Both the position numbers and the translations under genes were made by a program. Below, one piece after another: positions 17,619 through 28,347 of a stretch of 64,000 nt of DNA. Origin of the DNA: JAIOQJ01 sp963718635 (GTDB lineage Bacteria > Planctomycetota > Planctomycetia > Gemmatales > Gemmataceae); assembly GCA_963718635.1 (NCBI GenBank), contig OY970367.1, forward strand, positions 4,278,001 to 4,342,000, in the 5' to 3' direction. Every line of letters begins with the position of its first letter. The first letter of the stretch is position 1. The notes under the pieces were generated by a model. The model saw only the letters and a program-made list of their open reading frames with translations. It ran no database searches and was not told the DNA's origin.

Positions 17619-17978
17619 TAATCGTTCGGACCGCTAACCAAAGCATCCGGCGGAGAAAGTCGAGGGGCGTACCGAGGGATTCCTTCGGCGGGCTCCCTCG
17701 ATTCTATTCAATCTCAATCATACTTCTAGTTTCCTCGACGCTGGTCGGCGTATCGCAGTCCATGCGAGGTGCTGCCAAGGGCTACGCCCCAAGTCTGCTG
17801 CATCTTCTTCAGCTCGACCGACCGGCCCGATAGTCGGCGGCGAACGCTTTGCGCCATCTTGTGATCGAACCGAAGCCGCTCGCAAAAATCGTCAGATCCT
17901 GTCTCGGCTGAATGGCGCTATCGAGTTTCCAGTCGTCCTCCAATCGCATCCCGCGAAAGTAGCAGGTAGAGTCGGCGC
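17619..17978. other. Gene-poor gap
   Basis: There is no confident gene in these 360 bases. A minus-strand run at about 17949-17809 could encode MRLEDDWKLDSAIQPRQDL and some 25 more residues, but it has no ribosome-binding site and no recognised relative. Confidence 0.3.
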
Positions 17979-19352
17979 GTGAGTCCGCCTGAGATTCCCG
18001 GCGACGACCAATCGCAATCGCGGCGCAACTGGCGCCAGGGCGTTCTTGATTTCGCTGCTGCGGTGGAAGACGATCGCCTGCCGCCGGCAGATCGGCCACC
18101 GAGCGGCGACGAAGCCTCCTCCGCATCGTCCGGAGTTTTTGGCCTTCAACGCGTTTTGACGCGATTGACGACAGCACCGGCCCGAGCGGGTGATAGCGGT
18201 CATGCACGATCCCGGCAACTCCGCGCTAAGACGGCGTACGTCGTCCGGTCGCTATTCGACGTGGCCCCCACTGAACCAGAAGCACCGGAGCCGTTGGCAC
18301 CGGAACCGGAAGAGGGAGTGCCGCTAGAGCCTGCACCGTTCATCGTCGCTAGCGGTGAAAAAGCCAAGGCACACGACATCGTCGCCGCCATCCGCGCACT
18401 CCAGCAAATCGAGCGAGAACAGCGCGCCGCCACTTCCGAGGAGCGACAAACGCTCGCTCGCTTCGCCGGCTTCGGCCCGGTCGCCCTCTCGATCTTTCCG
18501 GATCCAGTCAGCGGCCGCTACAAGGACGCAAGCTGGCAGGCCATTGGCGAGGAGTTGAAGACGCTCACAACAGCCGACGAGTACGAGAGTGCCAAGCGCA
18601 CCACTTTCAACGCGTTCTATACCTCGCCGACCGTTATCGCGGCTATGCACGAGGCGCTCGGCCGCTTGGGACTTCCCGAAAACGCCACGATCCTCGAACC
18701 TGGTTGCGGGACTGGCAATTTCATGAGCGCAGGCCAACCGGGGCTTCGCTTCATCGGCGTCGAGCTCGACAGCCTCTCCGGCCGGATCGCGAGGGCCCTC
18801 CACCCCGGGCAAGACATCCGCATCGAGAGTTTCCGTGATACCCGCCTGCCCGAGGAGAGTCTGGACGGGGTTATCGGCAACGTTCCCTTCGCCGACGTGA
18901 AGCTCGAATACCGTGGGCAGAGATTTTCACTGCACGACTTCTTCTTCGCCAAGTCGGTCGATACTCTCCGGCCGGCCGGCGTACTTGCGCTCGTCACCAG
19001 CCACTTCACGCTCGACAAACAGAACGCCTCGATCCGCGAGTATCTGGCCTCCAAGGCCGATTTTGTCGGCGCGATCCGTCTTCCCTCCGACGCCTTCAGG
19101 CGCCAAGGGACGAGCGTCGTCACGGACATCGTGTTCCTGCGGAAGCGTGCGCTCGACGAACCGCCGAACCATGCCGATCCGGATTGGCTCGCCACCGCAC
19201 CCATGACCATCGAAGGCGCAGATTCCGATCAACCGTTACTTCCACGATCATCCGGAAATGGTCTTGGGCGCCTGGAGCCGCAAGAACACGCTCTACGGCG
19301 ACGAGGGCTACAGCGTCACGGGGAGCGGCGATCTGGCCGGCCAACTCCGTGA
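17979..19352 (+). pseudogene. N-terminal methylase part of a giant methylase-helicase protein (first of three fragments)
   Basis: This is the adenine-methylase-like portion of a large mobile-element protein that fuses an N6-methylase domain to a SNF2-type helicase (DarB-like large polyvalent proteins of phages and integrative elements). Visible are RFAGFGPVALSIFPD, the SAM-binding motif ATILEPGCGTGNFMSAG, and GNVPFADVKL in place of the catalytic NPPF/Y. The family frame breaks at about 19213-19222; after that point homology continues one frame over, and the last 45 residues here are out-of-frame sequence. It starts with GTG at 17979 and a proline-rich leader. Members of this family may protect transferred DNA from restriction. 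Confidence 0.7.
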
Positions 19353-20622
19353 TGCCATTCAGCGCCTGCCGAAGTTCGCGCCCCTGCCTGCATCGGCAGC
19401 TTTGAAGCAGCCCATCCGAGCGTTTACATCCCCGCCGCCCGAACGCCGTATTGCCGAAGGCAGTTTCTTCGTCGACGAGCAGCGCGTGATTTGCCAGCGA
19501 GTCGATGGGCAAGCCGTTCCGGTCGTGTACGGCGGCACGACGCTTCGGGCCGGCGGCGGCATGACGGGCCAGCGCCTGGCCGCCCTGATTCGGCTTCGCG
19601 ACCGGGCGCGCAGTGTCCTGCAATCGCAGAACGAAGCCTGGCCCGAAGCCGACCGCAACGAGGCCCGCCGGGAACTGAACTGGGCGTACGACTGGTTCGT
19701 GAACTCCTACGGGCCGATCAACAAGACGACCTTCGGCGAAACCGCCGAGGGCAACGTCATTCGCCGGATGCCCAACCTCGTGAAGTTCAAGGAAGACCCG
19801 GACGCGATGCTGGTGATGTCTCTGGAGAACTACGACGAGCAGACCGGCAAGGCCTCGAAGGCCGCCATCATGAGCAAGGACGTGGTCGGCAGAAATCCGC
19901 GCATCACGTCGGTTCGAAGTGCCGAGGAAGGGCTCTTGGTCGCACTCGATCAGCGGGGGGCAGTCGATGTGCCGTTCATCGCTACGCTCTACGGCAAACC
20001 CGAGGAACAGGTCGTTGCCGAACTCGGTGATCTCGTCTTCCACGATCCGGAGGAAAAGCGCTGGCAGACGGCCGACGCCTATCTTTCGGGCAACGTACGG
20101 GCCAAGCTCGCCGCCGTCCTCAACGCCGGCCCGGCCTATGCCCGCAACGCCGACACCCTGCGGGAGGTACAGCCGGAAGACGTACTGCCCGGCGAGATTG
20201 ACGCCAATCTCGGCGCTCCGTGGATTCCGGAGAGCGACATCCAGGCCTTCGCCGCCGCTCTCTTCGGTGTCGAGCCGACTGCTATCCAGGTCGGACATTT
20301 ACCAAAGGACGCCGTCTGGAGCATCGCGGCTGAGGCGATGGCGGAGCGCTCCGTCGCCGCAACGTCCGAATATGGGACGCCCCGGGCCGGCGGCACCTGG
20401 CTTTTGGAACTGGCGCTCAACATGAAGACGCCCATCATCTACGACACGGTCAGAAACGGCGACCGCGAAGAGCGCATCGTGAACCAGGAAGCGACGCTCG
20501 CCGCCCGCGAAAAACAGAAGCTCATCAAGGAGCGCTTCCGCGCTTGGCTCTTTAGCGACCCCGAGCGCACCGAACGGCTCGTGCGCATCTACAACGACAC
20601 CTACAACAACTTGCGGCCCTGA
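19258..20622 (+). pseudogene. Middle part of the giant methylase-helicase protein
   Basis: Homology to the family actually resumes at about 19219 (QIPINRYFHDHPEMVLGAW), upstream of the ATG at 19258, so this fragment has no start of its own. It holds the linker region of the fusion (GKASKAAIMSKDVVGRNP, WLLELALNMKTP) up to YNDTYNNLRP. There a TGA at 20620-20622 interrupts the frame. The next codons in the same frame (LFDGSHLDFPGMS) are the normal continuation, so the stop looks like a CGA-to-TGA point mutation. Confidence 0.7.
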
Positions 20623-20655
20623 CTCTTCGACGGCTCACACCTCGACTTCCCCGGC

Positions 20656-23385
20656 ATGAGCCCCATCGTCCAGTTACAGTCGCACCAGAAGGATGCCGTC
20701 TGGCGCGGCATGAGTTCTGGGAACACGCTGCTCGCCCAGGCGGTCGGTGCCGGCAAGACGTTCACGATGGCCGCGACGGGCATGAAGATGAAACAGGCGG
20801 GCCTCATCCAGAAGCCGATGTACGTGGTGCCGAACCACTTGTTGGAGCAGTTCGGCCGCGAGTTCATGCATCTTTACCCCAATGCCCGCTTGCTCATTGC
20901 CGGCAAGGAGGATTTGACGCGGTACCGCCGCAAGCACCTGACGGCCAAGATCGCCAGCGGCGACTGGGACGGCATCATTGTCACGCACAGTTCGTTCGAG
21001 CGCATCGGCATGTCTCGCGACTACCAGGAGCAGTTCCTCAAAGAGCAGATCCAGGAGTATGAGCAACTGCTTGGCGACGGCGCGAAGAACGCGGCCCGTG
21101 CCCACAGAAATCTCATCAAGACCATCGAAAAGCAGAAAGCCGCTCGCGAAGAACGGCTCAAGGATTTGCTCGCGGAGGAGAAGAAAGACGACGGGCTCGT
21201 CTTCGACGAACTCGGCGTCGATCACCTCTTCATCGACGAGGCGCACTATTACAAGAACCTCGAAACGCCGACCAAGATGGAACGCGTTGCCGGCATCCAG
21301 ACCGACGGCAGCGAACGTGCCTTCGACGTCTTCATGAAGGCCCGCTATCTGCACGGGCGGCATCCCGGCCACGGCGTCATGTTCGCGACCGGCACGCCGA
21401 TTTCGAACACCATGGTCGAGATGTACACGATGCAGCGCTTCCTTGACCCCGAGGGCTTGCGCCAGCGCGGCCTGGAACATTTCGACGCCTGGGCAGCGAC
21501 GTTTGGCGAAGTGATCGACACGATGGAGATCGCCCCGGACGGGGCAACGCTCCGCCCCAGGAGCCGCTTCGCCCGCTTCACCAATTTGCCAGAACTCCAG
21601 CAGATGTTCCGGGCATTCGCGGACGTGCAGACGGCCGACATGCTCGACCTGCCGCGTCCGCGCTTAGAAACCGGCAAACCGATCGTCGTCGCCTGCCCCA
21701 TGTCCGAGGAGCAGCGGGCTCTTCAAATGGAACTCGTGGAACGCTACGAGCGGCTCCGGTCGCAGAAGGTGGATCCGCGGGAGGATAACGCGCTGAAAAT
21801 CACCACCGACGGACGCAAGCTCGCGATCTCCGCCCGGATGCTCGCCGCCAGCGCCCCCGATTTCCCCGGATCGAAGGTCAACGCACTGGTCGAGAGTGTC
21901 GCAGCAATTTGGAACCGAAGCACAGCGACACGCGGCGCACAGTTGGTCTTCGGCGACCTGGGTGTTCACCCGACGCCTTGGGGATATTCGGCCTACGACG
22001 AAATTTCGACGAAACTGGTCGCTCACGGCATCCCCCGCGAGCAGATCGCCGCCATCGGAGAAGCGGACTCGGACGCCAAGAAGCAGTCGCTCTTCGCGAG
22101 AGTTCGAAGCGGCCAAGTTCGGGTGCTGCTCGGCAGCACGCAGAAGATGGGCACCGGCACGAACGTCCAGAAACGACTCGTCGCGCTACATCACCTCGAT
22201 GCTCCGTGGAAGCCGGCCGAGATCGAACAGCGCGAGGGTCGGATCCTCCGTCAGGGCAATGAGAACGAAGAAGTGGCGATCTATCGCTACGTCACCGAGG
22301 GTTCGTTTGACGCCTACATGTGGCAGACTTTGGAAACCAAGGCCCGATTTATCAATCAGGTCATCACCGGCGAGAATGCAGCCCGCAGCGCCGAAGACAT
22401 CGGCGGCCAGGAACTCTCCTATGCCGAGGTCAAGGCGATCGCGTCCGGCAACCCGGCGATCTTGACTCTTGCCGAGACCGACGCCGAGTTGCAGCGGCTC
22501 TCGGTTTTGAAAAGAAACCATCTGGATGAACAGTACCTTGCCCGCCGAAGCGTGCGCGATTTGCCGGCGACAATAGCCAGTTTGTCCCAGCGTCTAGCCA
22601 ACCTTATGGCGGATCGGGCCACAACCGCTCGTCATGCCGATGACCCGCTGATCATTGGCAGCCGACCGTGCGCACGCGAGGACGCAGGGTCTCTCTTGGC
22701 TAGCCATTTGGCTGCCTTGCCGCAGAACGTCAGCCAACCGAGCCGCATTCCGCTTGGAATCTACTCCGGCCTTCGCTTCGGAATGGTTCTGCATCCGCAA
22801 TGGACGCCTGAAGTGTATCTGGAAGGCGCCTCGATCCGTCAATCCATGCTGTCACCCGAACACCACGGACCGCGCGCAGTGCTAAACGCGGTCGAACGCT
22901 TGGCCAGCGGCTACGGCCCCGAATGCGACCGCGTCTCGCAAGAGCTCGCGATCGCTCAGTCCCAGCTTCGCGACTATCAAGCGCGACTCGGTAAGCCCTT
23001 CCACCACGACACCGTCCTCTCCGAACTGACGACGCTCCGTGACCGGCTCAAGGCCTGCCTTTCCGCAACAACCCCGGAGTCGGCCACCGAACCGCGACCG
23101 AGCGCTTCCGAACTCGCTGAACAGATCAAAGCGCTCAAATCCACGACCACCATTGAGGCGACGCCCGAGCGAGCGGGGAAACGCATGGTCTCTACTGAAG
23201 TGCCAGTCACTACGCGCATCCGGCGACGAATGGAGGAGATGCTCGCTGGCGATGGCATGGCAGGGACAGCGAAACAGGGGGCACGAGCTGGATGCGTTGG
23301 TGGATGTGACCGAAGAGCGCAAGGCTCCGTCAGCCGGCACATCTGCATCAACGACCTGTACGTTGTCGAAGATGCTGCTCCTTAG
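20656..23385 (+). pseudogene. Helicase part of the giant methylase-helicase protein
   Basis: This 909-residue frame carries the SNF2-like ATPase: LQSHQKDAVWRGMSSGNTLL, Walker A AVGAGKTFTMAATG, DEAH-type box FIDEAHYYKNL, ATGTPISNTM (motif III), and the C-terminal helicase half with GSTQKMGTGTNVQ and EQREGRILRQGNENEE (motif VI). The first in-frame ATG after the nonsense codon is at 20656, with no good ribosome-binding site, so separate expression is doubtful. The last 50 residues are unusual and a second frame there also looks plausible. Two lesions in one gene suggest it is inactive. Confidence 0.75.
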
Positions 23386-23517
23386 TCAGCTGTGTCGACG
23401 AGAATCGTGGTTTGCAGGGGATACGAGAATTACGGACATACTATGTATCCTTGCTGCACGCGACCTGCATTGAATTGCGACTTTCCACTAAAAGTCATCC
23501 CGCCCAGGCGAACACGA

Positions 23518-25417
23518 TCAGTCCGTTCGCGGGGAGGACAACTGCGCGGAAGTCGGCAGACCGTGGAGCGGCGGGCCGTCAGCCCACGCTCCAGTTCCGT
23601 TCCCGGCGACCATTGGGTTGACCCAGTTGTCGTACACATCGCTGTTGAAGACCTCCTGCCACCTGCCGCCGCGCGGGAAACCAAGATCGTATCCCCACCA
23701 CGTCTCCTCGCGAAGGTTCGCGACCACCACGACATCGGCCCCCATGCCGGCCACCCATCTGTGGAACGCGATGACGCGGTTATCGTTGTGAACGTGATAA
23801 ACGTTTAGCGGGTCGGCTTGCAGAGCCGGCAATCGACGCCGGAGTGCGATGAGTTCGCGGACGAAGCGCAAGTGGTCCCGCATCGCGCGGTCGGAGTTCA
23901 GGCCGTCCCACCAGATGAGGTTCGCGCGGTAAAAGTCCGGGCTGTCGCTCCAGTATTTGTCCTCAAGGAACTCCTGCCCCATGAAGAGCATCGGCGAGCC
24001 GGGTGCGGTGAGCAACAATCCGTTGGCCCAGCGCGAGCGACTGCGAGCGTACCAGGAGCGGGGATTCGAGCCATCAGCCAGAGCAGGGATGCGGGGTTGG
24101 CGATCGCTGTCGTTGTTCACGCGGACCACGTCCTGGTTTTCCAAGTGGTGGACCGACCGCCATGCGCCACCGTGCTTTGGATAGAGTTCGCGGCCAACGG
24201 CATCCAGGTCCACGCGCGCGTCCCGGCCGACGACGGCCTGACCCAGCGCACCGCGAAGCGCCTGGCGGAGATTGGAATCGACCACTGCGTCGAAACCCGC
24301 ACCGGCATCGGATCTCGATCGCAACACGGCCGATTGATCCGCCCAGTACTCCGCGATCAATGGCGCGGCGGGTTTTCGGCTCCGTAGCGTGCCGGTCATA
24401 TTTTGGAGAAATTCCCACCCGCCGTACCGATCGATCACCGTGACCTCGTCGAACCGAAACCCGTCGACGTGGTATTCATTGATGAAGAACGCCGCATTGT
24501 CGATGAGAAATTGACGGACTTCTCGTTTCCAGAAGGCGAAGATGAGCCCTCCCGCCCAGCCCTGGTTTGTGAAGTACAGGCTGCGGTTGTTGTCCCCGTA
24601 ATCTTGCCGGTCCATGAAGTAGAGGCTCTCGTCGCCGAAGTCGCCGCCCGCGTGGTTATCGACCAGATCGAAGATGACCGCTATACCGTATACGTGAAAC
24701 AGATCGATGAGCGCCATCAACTGCTTCGTCTGGCAATTGATCTGGGCGGGGCCGTAAGGCGTGAGGTTGCGCTTGCCGAGAAGCTTGTTGGCGTTATCGA
24801 AGTACCGCTGGAAATCCAGATCGGTCGGCCGGATCGTATAGTCCACCTCTGGCGAATAGTAATCGACACCGTTATACCCCAACGATCGCATTGTCTCGAA
24901 CTCCTGCACCGGCAGAAGTTGAACGGCAGTTACGCCGAGTTCGGCGAGATATTCGAGCTTGTAGAGGATGTCGAGGTAACGGCCGGTTTGCTGGCTCCGC
25001 ACGTCGTTGCCGGCGGAATCCGATGCGAAGAATGCGCCGACGTGAAGTTGGTAGATGATGAGGTTGTTGAACGGCGGCGTCTGGAACCCGGCGTCGTGCC
25101 ATGGGAACGTTGCTGGATTCGTGACGAAGCACGCGGGCTGTTGGCCCGGCGGATCCCAGGTCCGCGCCCGGCCGCACGGGTCGCGCTTCCAGCCGGTCGA
25201 GCCGTTGCCGCGAACGAAGTACTTGTATTGTTGCCCTTCGCGAACATCGGGGACATCCGCGTACCAGTATCCGTTTGCGTCCCGCTCCATCGGAAGCTCG
25301 GACCAGTTGTTGAAGTCGCCGCGGACGCTCACCCCTTGGGCGGCAGGCGCCCGAAACGCGGAACGTTGCCCCGGCGGCGGTCAGGTTGGCCCCCATCGGG
25401 GCGTTCTCTCCGGCCAT
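23518..25417 (-). CDS. GH13 alpha-amylase/branching-enzyme family protein, frameshifted near its 5' end
   Basis: An N-terminal CBM48-like domain is followed by a GH13 barrel. The nucleophile is in DGFRFDEVTVID, the acid/base Glu in APLIAEYW, and the transition-state Asp in HHLENQDVV; all three catalytic positions are kept. The long open frame starts only at GDFNNW-type sequence (25332). The normal beginning (MAGENAPMGANLTAAGATF from the ATG at 25417) is in another frame. Removing one base of the CCCG run at about 25350-25354 would give FRVWAPAAQGVSVRGD, the standard CBM48 sequence. It is last in the minus-strand cluster and probably acts on an alpha-glucan or maltosyl compound. Confidence 0.78.
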
Positions 25418-25478
25418 GTACCGACCTCGATGTTGTGGTGCAATCACGGGAATGAGACTCGTAACGGTCGCGTCGTAA

Positions 25479-26780
25479 TCAGTCGTACCCGCCGAACATG
25501 AGCAATGTAATGTCGGCATCCGTTGCGTTCATGAGCGCGTGCAGGCCGCCCGGCTTGAGCAGGGAAAAGTGCCCGGCCTGAAGCGTCCGCACTTCGAAGC
25601 AGCGCTCACGTTGTGAGGATTTGCACCAGTCCCCGGTAACCATTATGGCTTGACCGTCGAGGAGGAAAAAGATCTCCTGGTTGTCGCGGTGGCGATGCAG
25701 CCCGATGCCGCAGTTGTTTTTCAAGATGTGCAAGTCCATGTAGTCGAGGGCGCAGAAACCCTCCCAGCGCTCGCCGGGGGCCTTGCGGCCGGAGGCGTCG
25801 AATTGCCACGGCTCGACCGTCCGCCCGAGTTCTCGGCTATCGGCGTATCCGAAGTAGTTCGACAACAGATTCCGGTAATGCAGCACGCCGACCCCGCCAT
25901 GCGGATTGGAACTGACGCCCGCCTTGAGGTACGAGTCCCAGCCGCGGACCACCATGTTGAACTCGTAGTGGTAATTTACGCCGCCCTGCGAATCCCAGTG
26001 TTGACCCGATTCGTCAACCCAGGCGACCTCGATCTGGAGCGGGCGGAGCGGGTGCATTGCGCAGTCCGGCGATACCGTACGCACATCCACGTCATCCTTT
26101 CCCTCGCGGGCAAAATCGGACAGCGCACCGAGGATGATGTCGGGGCGCGAGATGAGTTCACCGGAGTGAAGGGAATTCAAGCCACGCTCGTCCTGGTCGT
26201 CCGTGAAAACCTTTTCCAAATCGGCCTTGTGGTCGCCCCATAGTTCAATCTCGTAACGGTAGCTCCACTGGTTGTAAGGCACTTTGATGAGGTCGCCTGC
26301 TTCGCGCCCGTTGACCTTGAGCCACAAGCGGATCGATTCTCCCGGTGTTGCGCCGATGGCATCGGCGAGCCGGGTGTCCGGCCCGGCCCGGTAGGAGAGC
26401 TTGAGGAACGGCACGGCTCGCTCGGCGACCGGATTGAGCGCGGCGGGGTCGGACCAGGCCCGTGTCGTCACCCACCCGCGTATCAGGTACGTGTCGGTTG
26501 TCAGGAAGTCGCGGACATTCTGCTTCTGAAAGTCGGTCTTGCTGTCCTGCATCTTTGGATCGAGAACATTGGCGTCGACACCCTGAGGACCGTACATGTC
26601 GAGTTCGCTGAACGGAACGAGGTAATGCAGGTGGTCGGTCAGATAAAAGTGACGCTCCGCCGCAAGCCTCTGGCCTTCGCCGAGTGCCAAGAGCTTCAAC
26701 AGCGGATTGTTGGCGTTGTATTCCGGAGTTTGGCCGGGCGGCACCGGAAGCACAGCGTCGGAGGGAACGATGTTCAACAT
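25479..26780 (-). CDS. Cupin-domain protein
   Basis: The product has about 433 residues. The C-terminal 130 residues hold a cupin: GLHRHRDNQEIFFLLDG (metal ligands His, His, Glu) and, after a gap, LKPGGLHALMNATDAD (motif 2 His). The N-terminal two thirds have no recognised domain. The ATG at 26780 has a GGAG-like site upstream. It lies 20 bases after the smaller cupin gene and 62 before the amylase gene, in the same direction. A role in sugar or sugar-acid conversion is inferred from neighbours. Confidence 0.7.
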   Translation of the reverse strand: MLNIVPSDAVLPVPPGQTPEYNANNPLLKLLALGEGQRLAAERHFYLTDHLHYLVPFSELDMYGPQGVDANVLDPKMQDSKTDFQKQNVRDFLTTDTYLIRGWVTTRAWSDPAALNPVAERAVPFLKLSYRAGPDTRLADAIGATPGESIRLWLKVNGREAGDLIKVPYNQWSYRYEIELWGDHKADLEKVFTDDQDERGLNSLHSGELISRPDIILGALSDFAREGKDDVDVRTVSPDCAMHPLRPLQIEVAWVDESGQHWDSQGGVNYHYEFNMVVRGWDSYLKAGVSSNPHGGVGVLHYRNLLSNYFGYADSRELGRTVEPWQFDASGRKAPGERWEGFCALDYMDLHILKNNCGIGLHRHRDNQEIFFLLDGQAIMVTGDWCKSSQRERCFEVRTLQAGHFSLLKPGGLHALMNATDADITLLMFGGYD

Positions 26781-26799
26781 CCCGTTAATCTCCGTGGCG

Positions 26800-27390
26800 T
26801 CATGAGGAGTGGTAGCCGAATGCGACGAACTTGAGCGGCTTGTCATTCGTCTTGGGGTTGCGAACCCCATGGATGCCGCCACTCTTGGTGAAGATTGTGA
26901 TGCCCGGATGCACCGGGACTTCGCGGCACGGCTTGCGGCCGAGCCCGTAGATGTCTGGGTCCGGCTCGACCAAATTGTACTTCGCGTCGGCTTCCGGGTC
27001 GTCGCCCGCGCCGACGTAGGCGATGCCCGTGCCTTCGATGAAGTAGTACAGTTCCTCGGAGCCGATATGCTGGTGGGTGCCCTCCACTGCTCCTGGCGGC
27101 AGTTCCACCTGATGGAAGTAGACGATCGTGCCGCCGAGTTCCCGCTGAATGACCCACCGCATGCCCATGACGTTCTTGTCCCCCTCCATCTTCCGGTTAG
27201 GACCGGGATTGGGGGGCGGTCCGGCGTTGTTGTCGTAATAGTCGTCGCTGCTCGGCTCCATCATTGCGTTCTGGTACAAGACCGGCGGAACTTCGTTGGC
27301 GTCCACCACCCAGCCGCGCTGGAAGTTGACGAAGTAGTTCTTGTCGTCGATGGTGTTTTCCGGCGAGTTCGGAGCCGGCAGATTCGGCAC
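26800..27390 (-). CDS. Cupin-fold protein
   Basis: This 196-residue protein has one cupin barrel: GTHQHIGSEELYYFIEGTG provides the His-x-His-x3-Glu motif, and HPGITIFTKSGGIHGVRN the second histidine motif. The frame begins with GTG at 27390 with no ribosome-binding site and overlaps the end of the upstream frame. Either the upstream gene and this one are separated by a frameshift or they are coupled. The fold suggests metal-dependent isomerase, dioxygenase or sugar-binding activity. Confidence 0.68.
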   Translation of the reverse strand: MPNLPAPNSPENTIDDKNYFVNFQRGWVVDANEVPPVLYQNAMMEPSSDDYYDNNAGPPPNPGPNRKMEGDKNVMGMRWVIQRELGGTIVYFHQVELPPGAVEGTHQHIGSEELYYFIEGTGIAYVGAGDDPEADAKYNLVEPDPDIYGLGRKPCREVPVHPGITIFTKSGGIHGVRNPKTNDKPLKFVAFGYHSS

Positions 27391-28310
27391 TGGTGCGAGC
27401 GCGTGTAGTCGTTGTCCCAGCCGGGATTGTTAATCTGGTAATTGAATGGTCGATCCGTGTCAGTCTCTCGGAAGGCGAGGCGAACCTCAAGCAGATCGCG
27501 AATGTTACGAAGCGCCGATCGAAAGCCGGGCACGACGGTAATCGGTTTGTGCAGCCCCATCTGATCGAGCACCTTGAACGAGTGCGAACCCGTCGGCGGC
27601 GCTTCCAACGACTCCCAGATTTCCACCTGATAGGCATCGACGTAGGCGTCGTAAAACATCTTCACGTAGCGCATCATTCGGGGGTCTTGATCCTTCATTC
27701 CATTCGGCCGCAATTCGACCCAGGTGAGCACCTCGCTGCGCAAGAAGCGGTTCCGCTCGCGGACCTGCTCCGCCAACCGGCCGGCCCGATATTCGAGCCG
27801 CAACGCGTTGCACAAGAACTTTCCATCTAGATACACTTCGGTCTTGAGCACGATGAAGTCGGCCCGGCCGCGAACCTCCAGCACGTTGTATCGATAGCGC
27901 GGGCTGCGTGTGGCGTTGAGATACTGCGCGTGGTAAATGCGGTCCGGGAAGAAGACGATCTTGAAGACCTGATTCCAGGGAGCCGTGAAGTTCTGATTGA
28001 ACGTCGGCGCAACATTGAGCGGCGAAACTCCCATGCGGCCAGCCACGCGCTGCAGGTATCGCTTCGCCGCGCTGCCCGGTTTACAATCGGATCGCGGAAT
28101 CGTTCCAGTTCGTCCGCACCGAGTTCCTTCGAAATCGCTGCGACGAAGTCTTTTCGCGTGTCGAAAGCCTCATCACGGAGCGGCGCAAGCTTGTCGATGA
28201 CGCTCCGCGGCACTTTCAATGTATCCAGGGTTGCGAGCGCCGCGCTCGGTCAACCGATATTGGATAGGAATGACCGTGTCGTCGTTGATCGCATTCAGTC
28301 GTGGATCCAT
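27261..28310 (-). pseudogene. Unknown gene with at least two frameshifts
   Basis: A good start exists at 28310 (ATG with GGGGAGG 8 bases upstream; MDPRLNAINDDTVIPIQYRL). Coding then moves to another frame by about 28235 (LDTLKVPRSVIDKLAPLRDE) and back near 28075 (AAKRYLQRVAGRMGVSPLNV). The final frame runs to 27261, but its last 45 residues are low-complexity, so the true end is probably about 27395. The product of about 300 residues has no recognised domain; the middle is beta-rich (FKIVFFPDRIYHAQYL). It lies between the GMC oxidoreductase and cupin genes and belongs to their cluster. Confidence 0.5.
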
Positions 28311-28347
28311 CGCGTTCGCCTCCCCAGCGATTCGGAGCACTCGCGGT

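Noticed and set aside
19120..20298. A 392-codon minus-strand open frame
   Set aside because: It is antisense to the conserved methylase-helicase sequence and spans its frameshift.
24403..25455. A 350-codon plus-strand open frame opposite the amylase gene
   Set aside because: The opposite strand holds the GH13 catalytic motifs; this frame has none.
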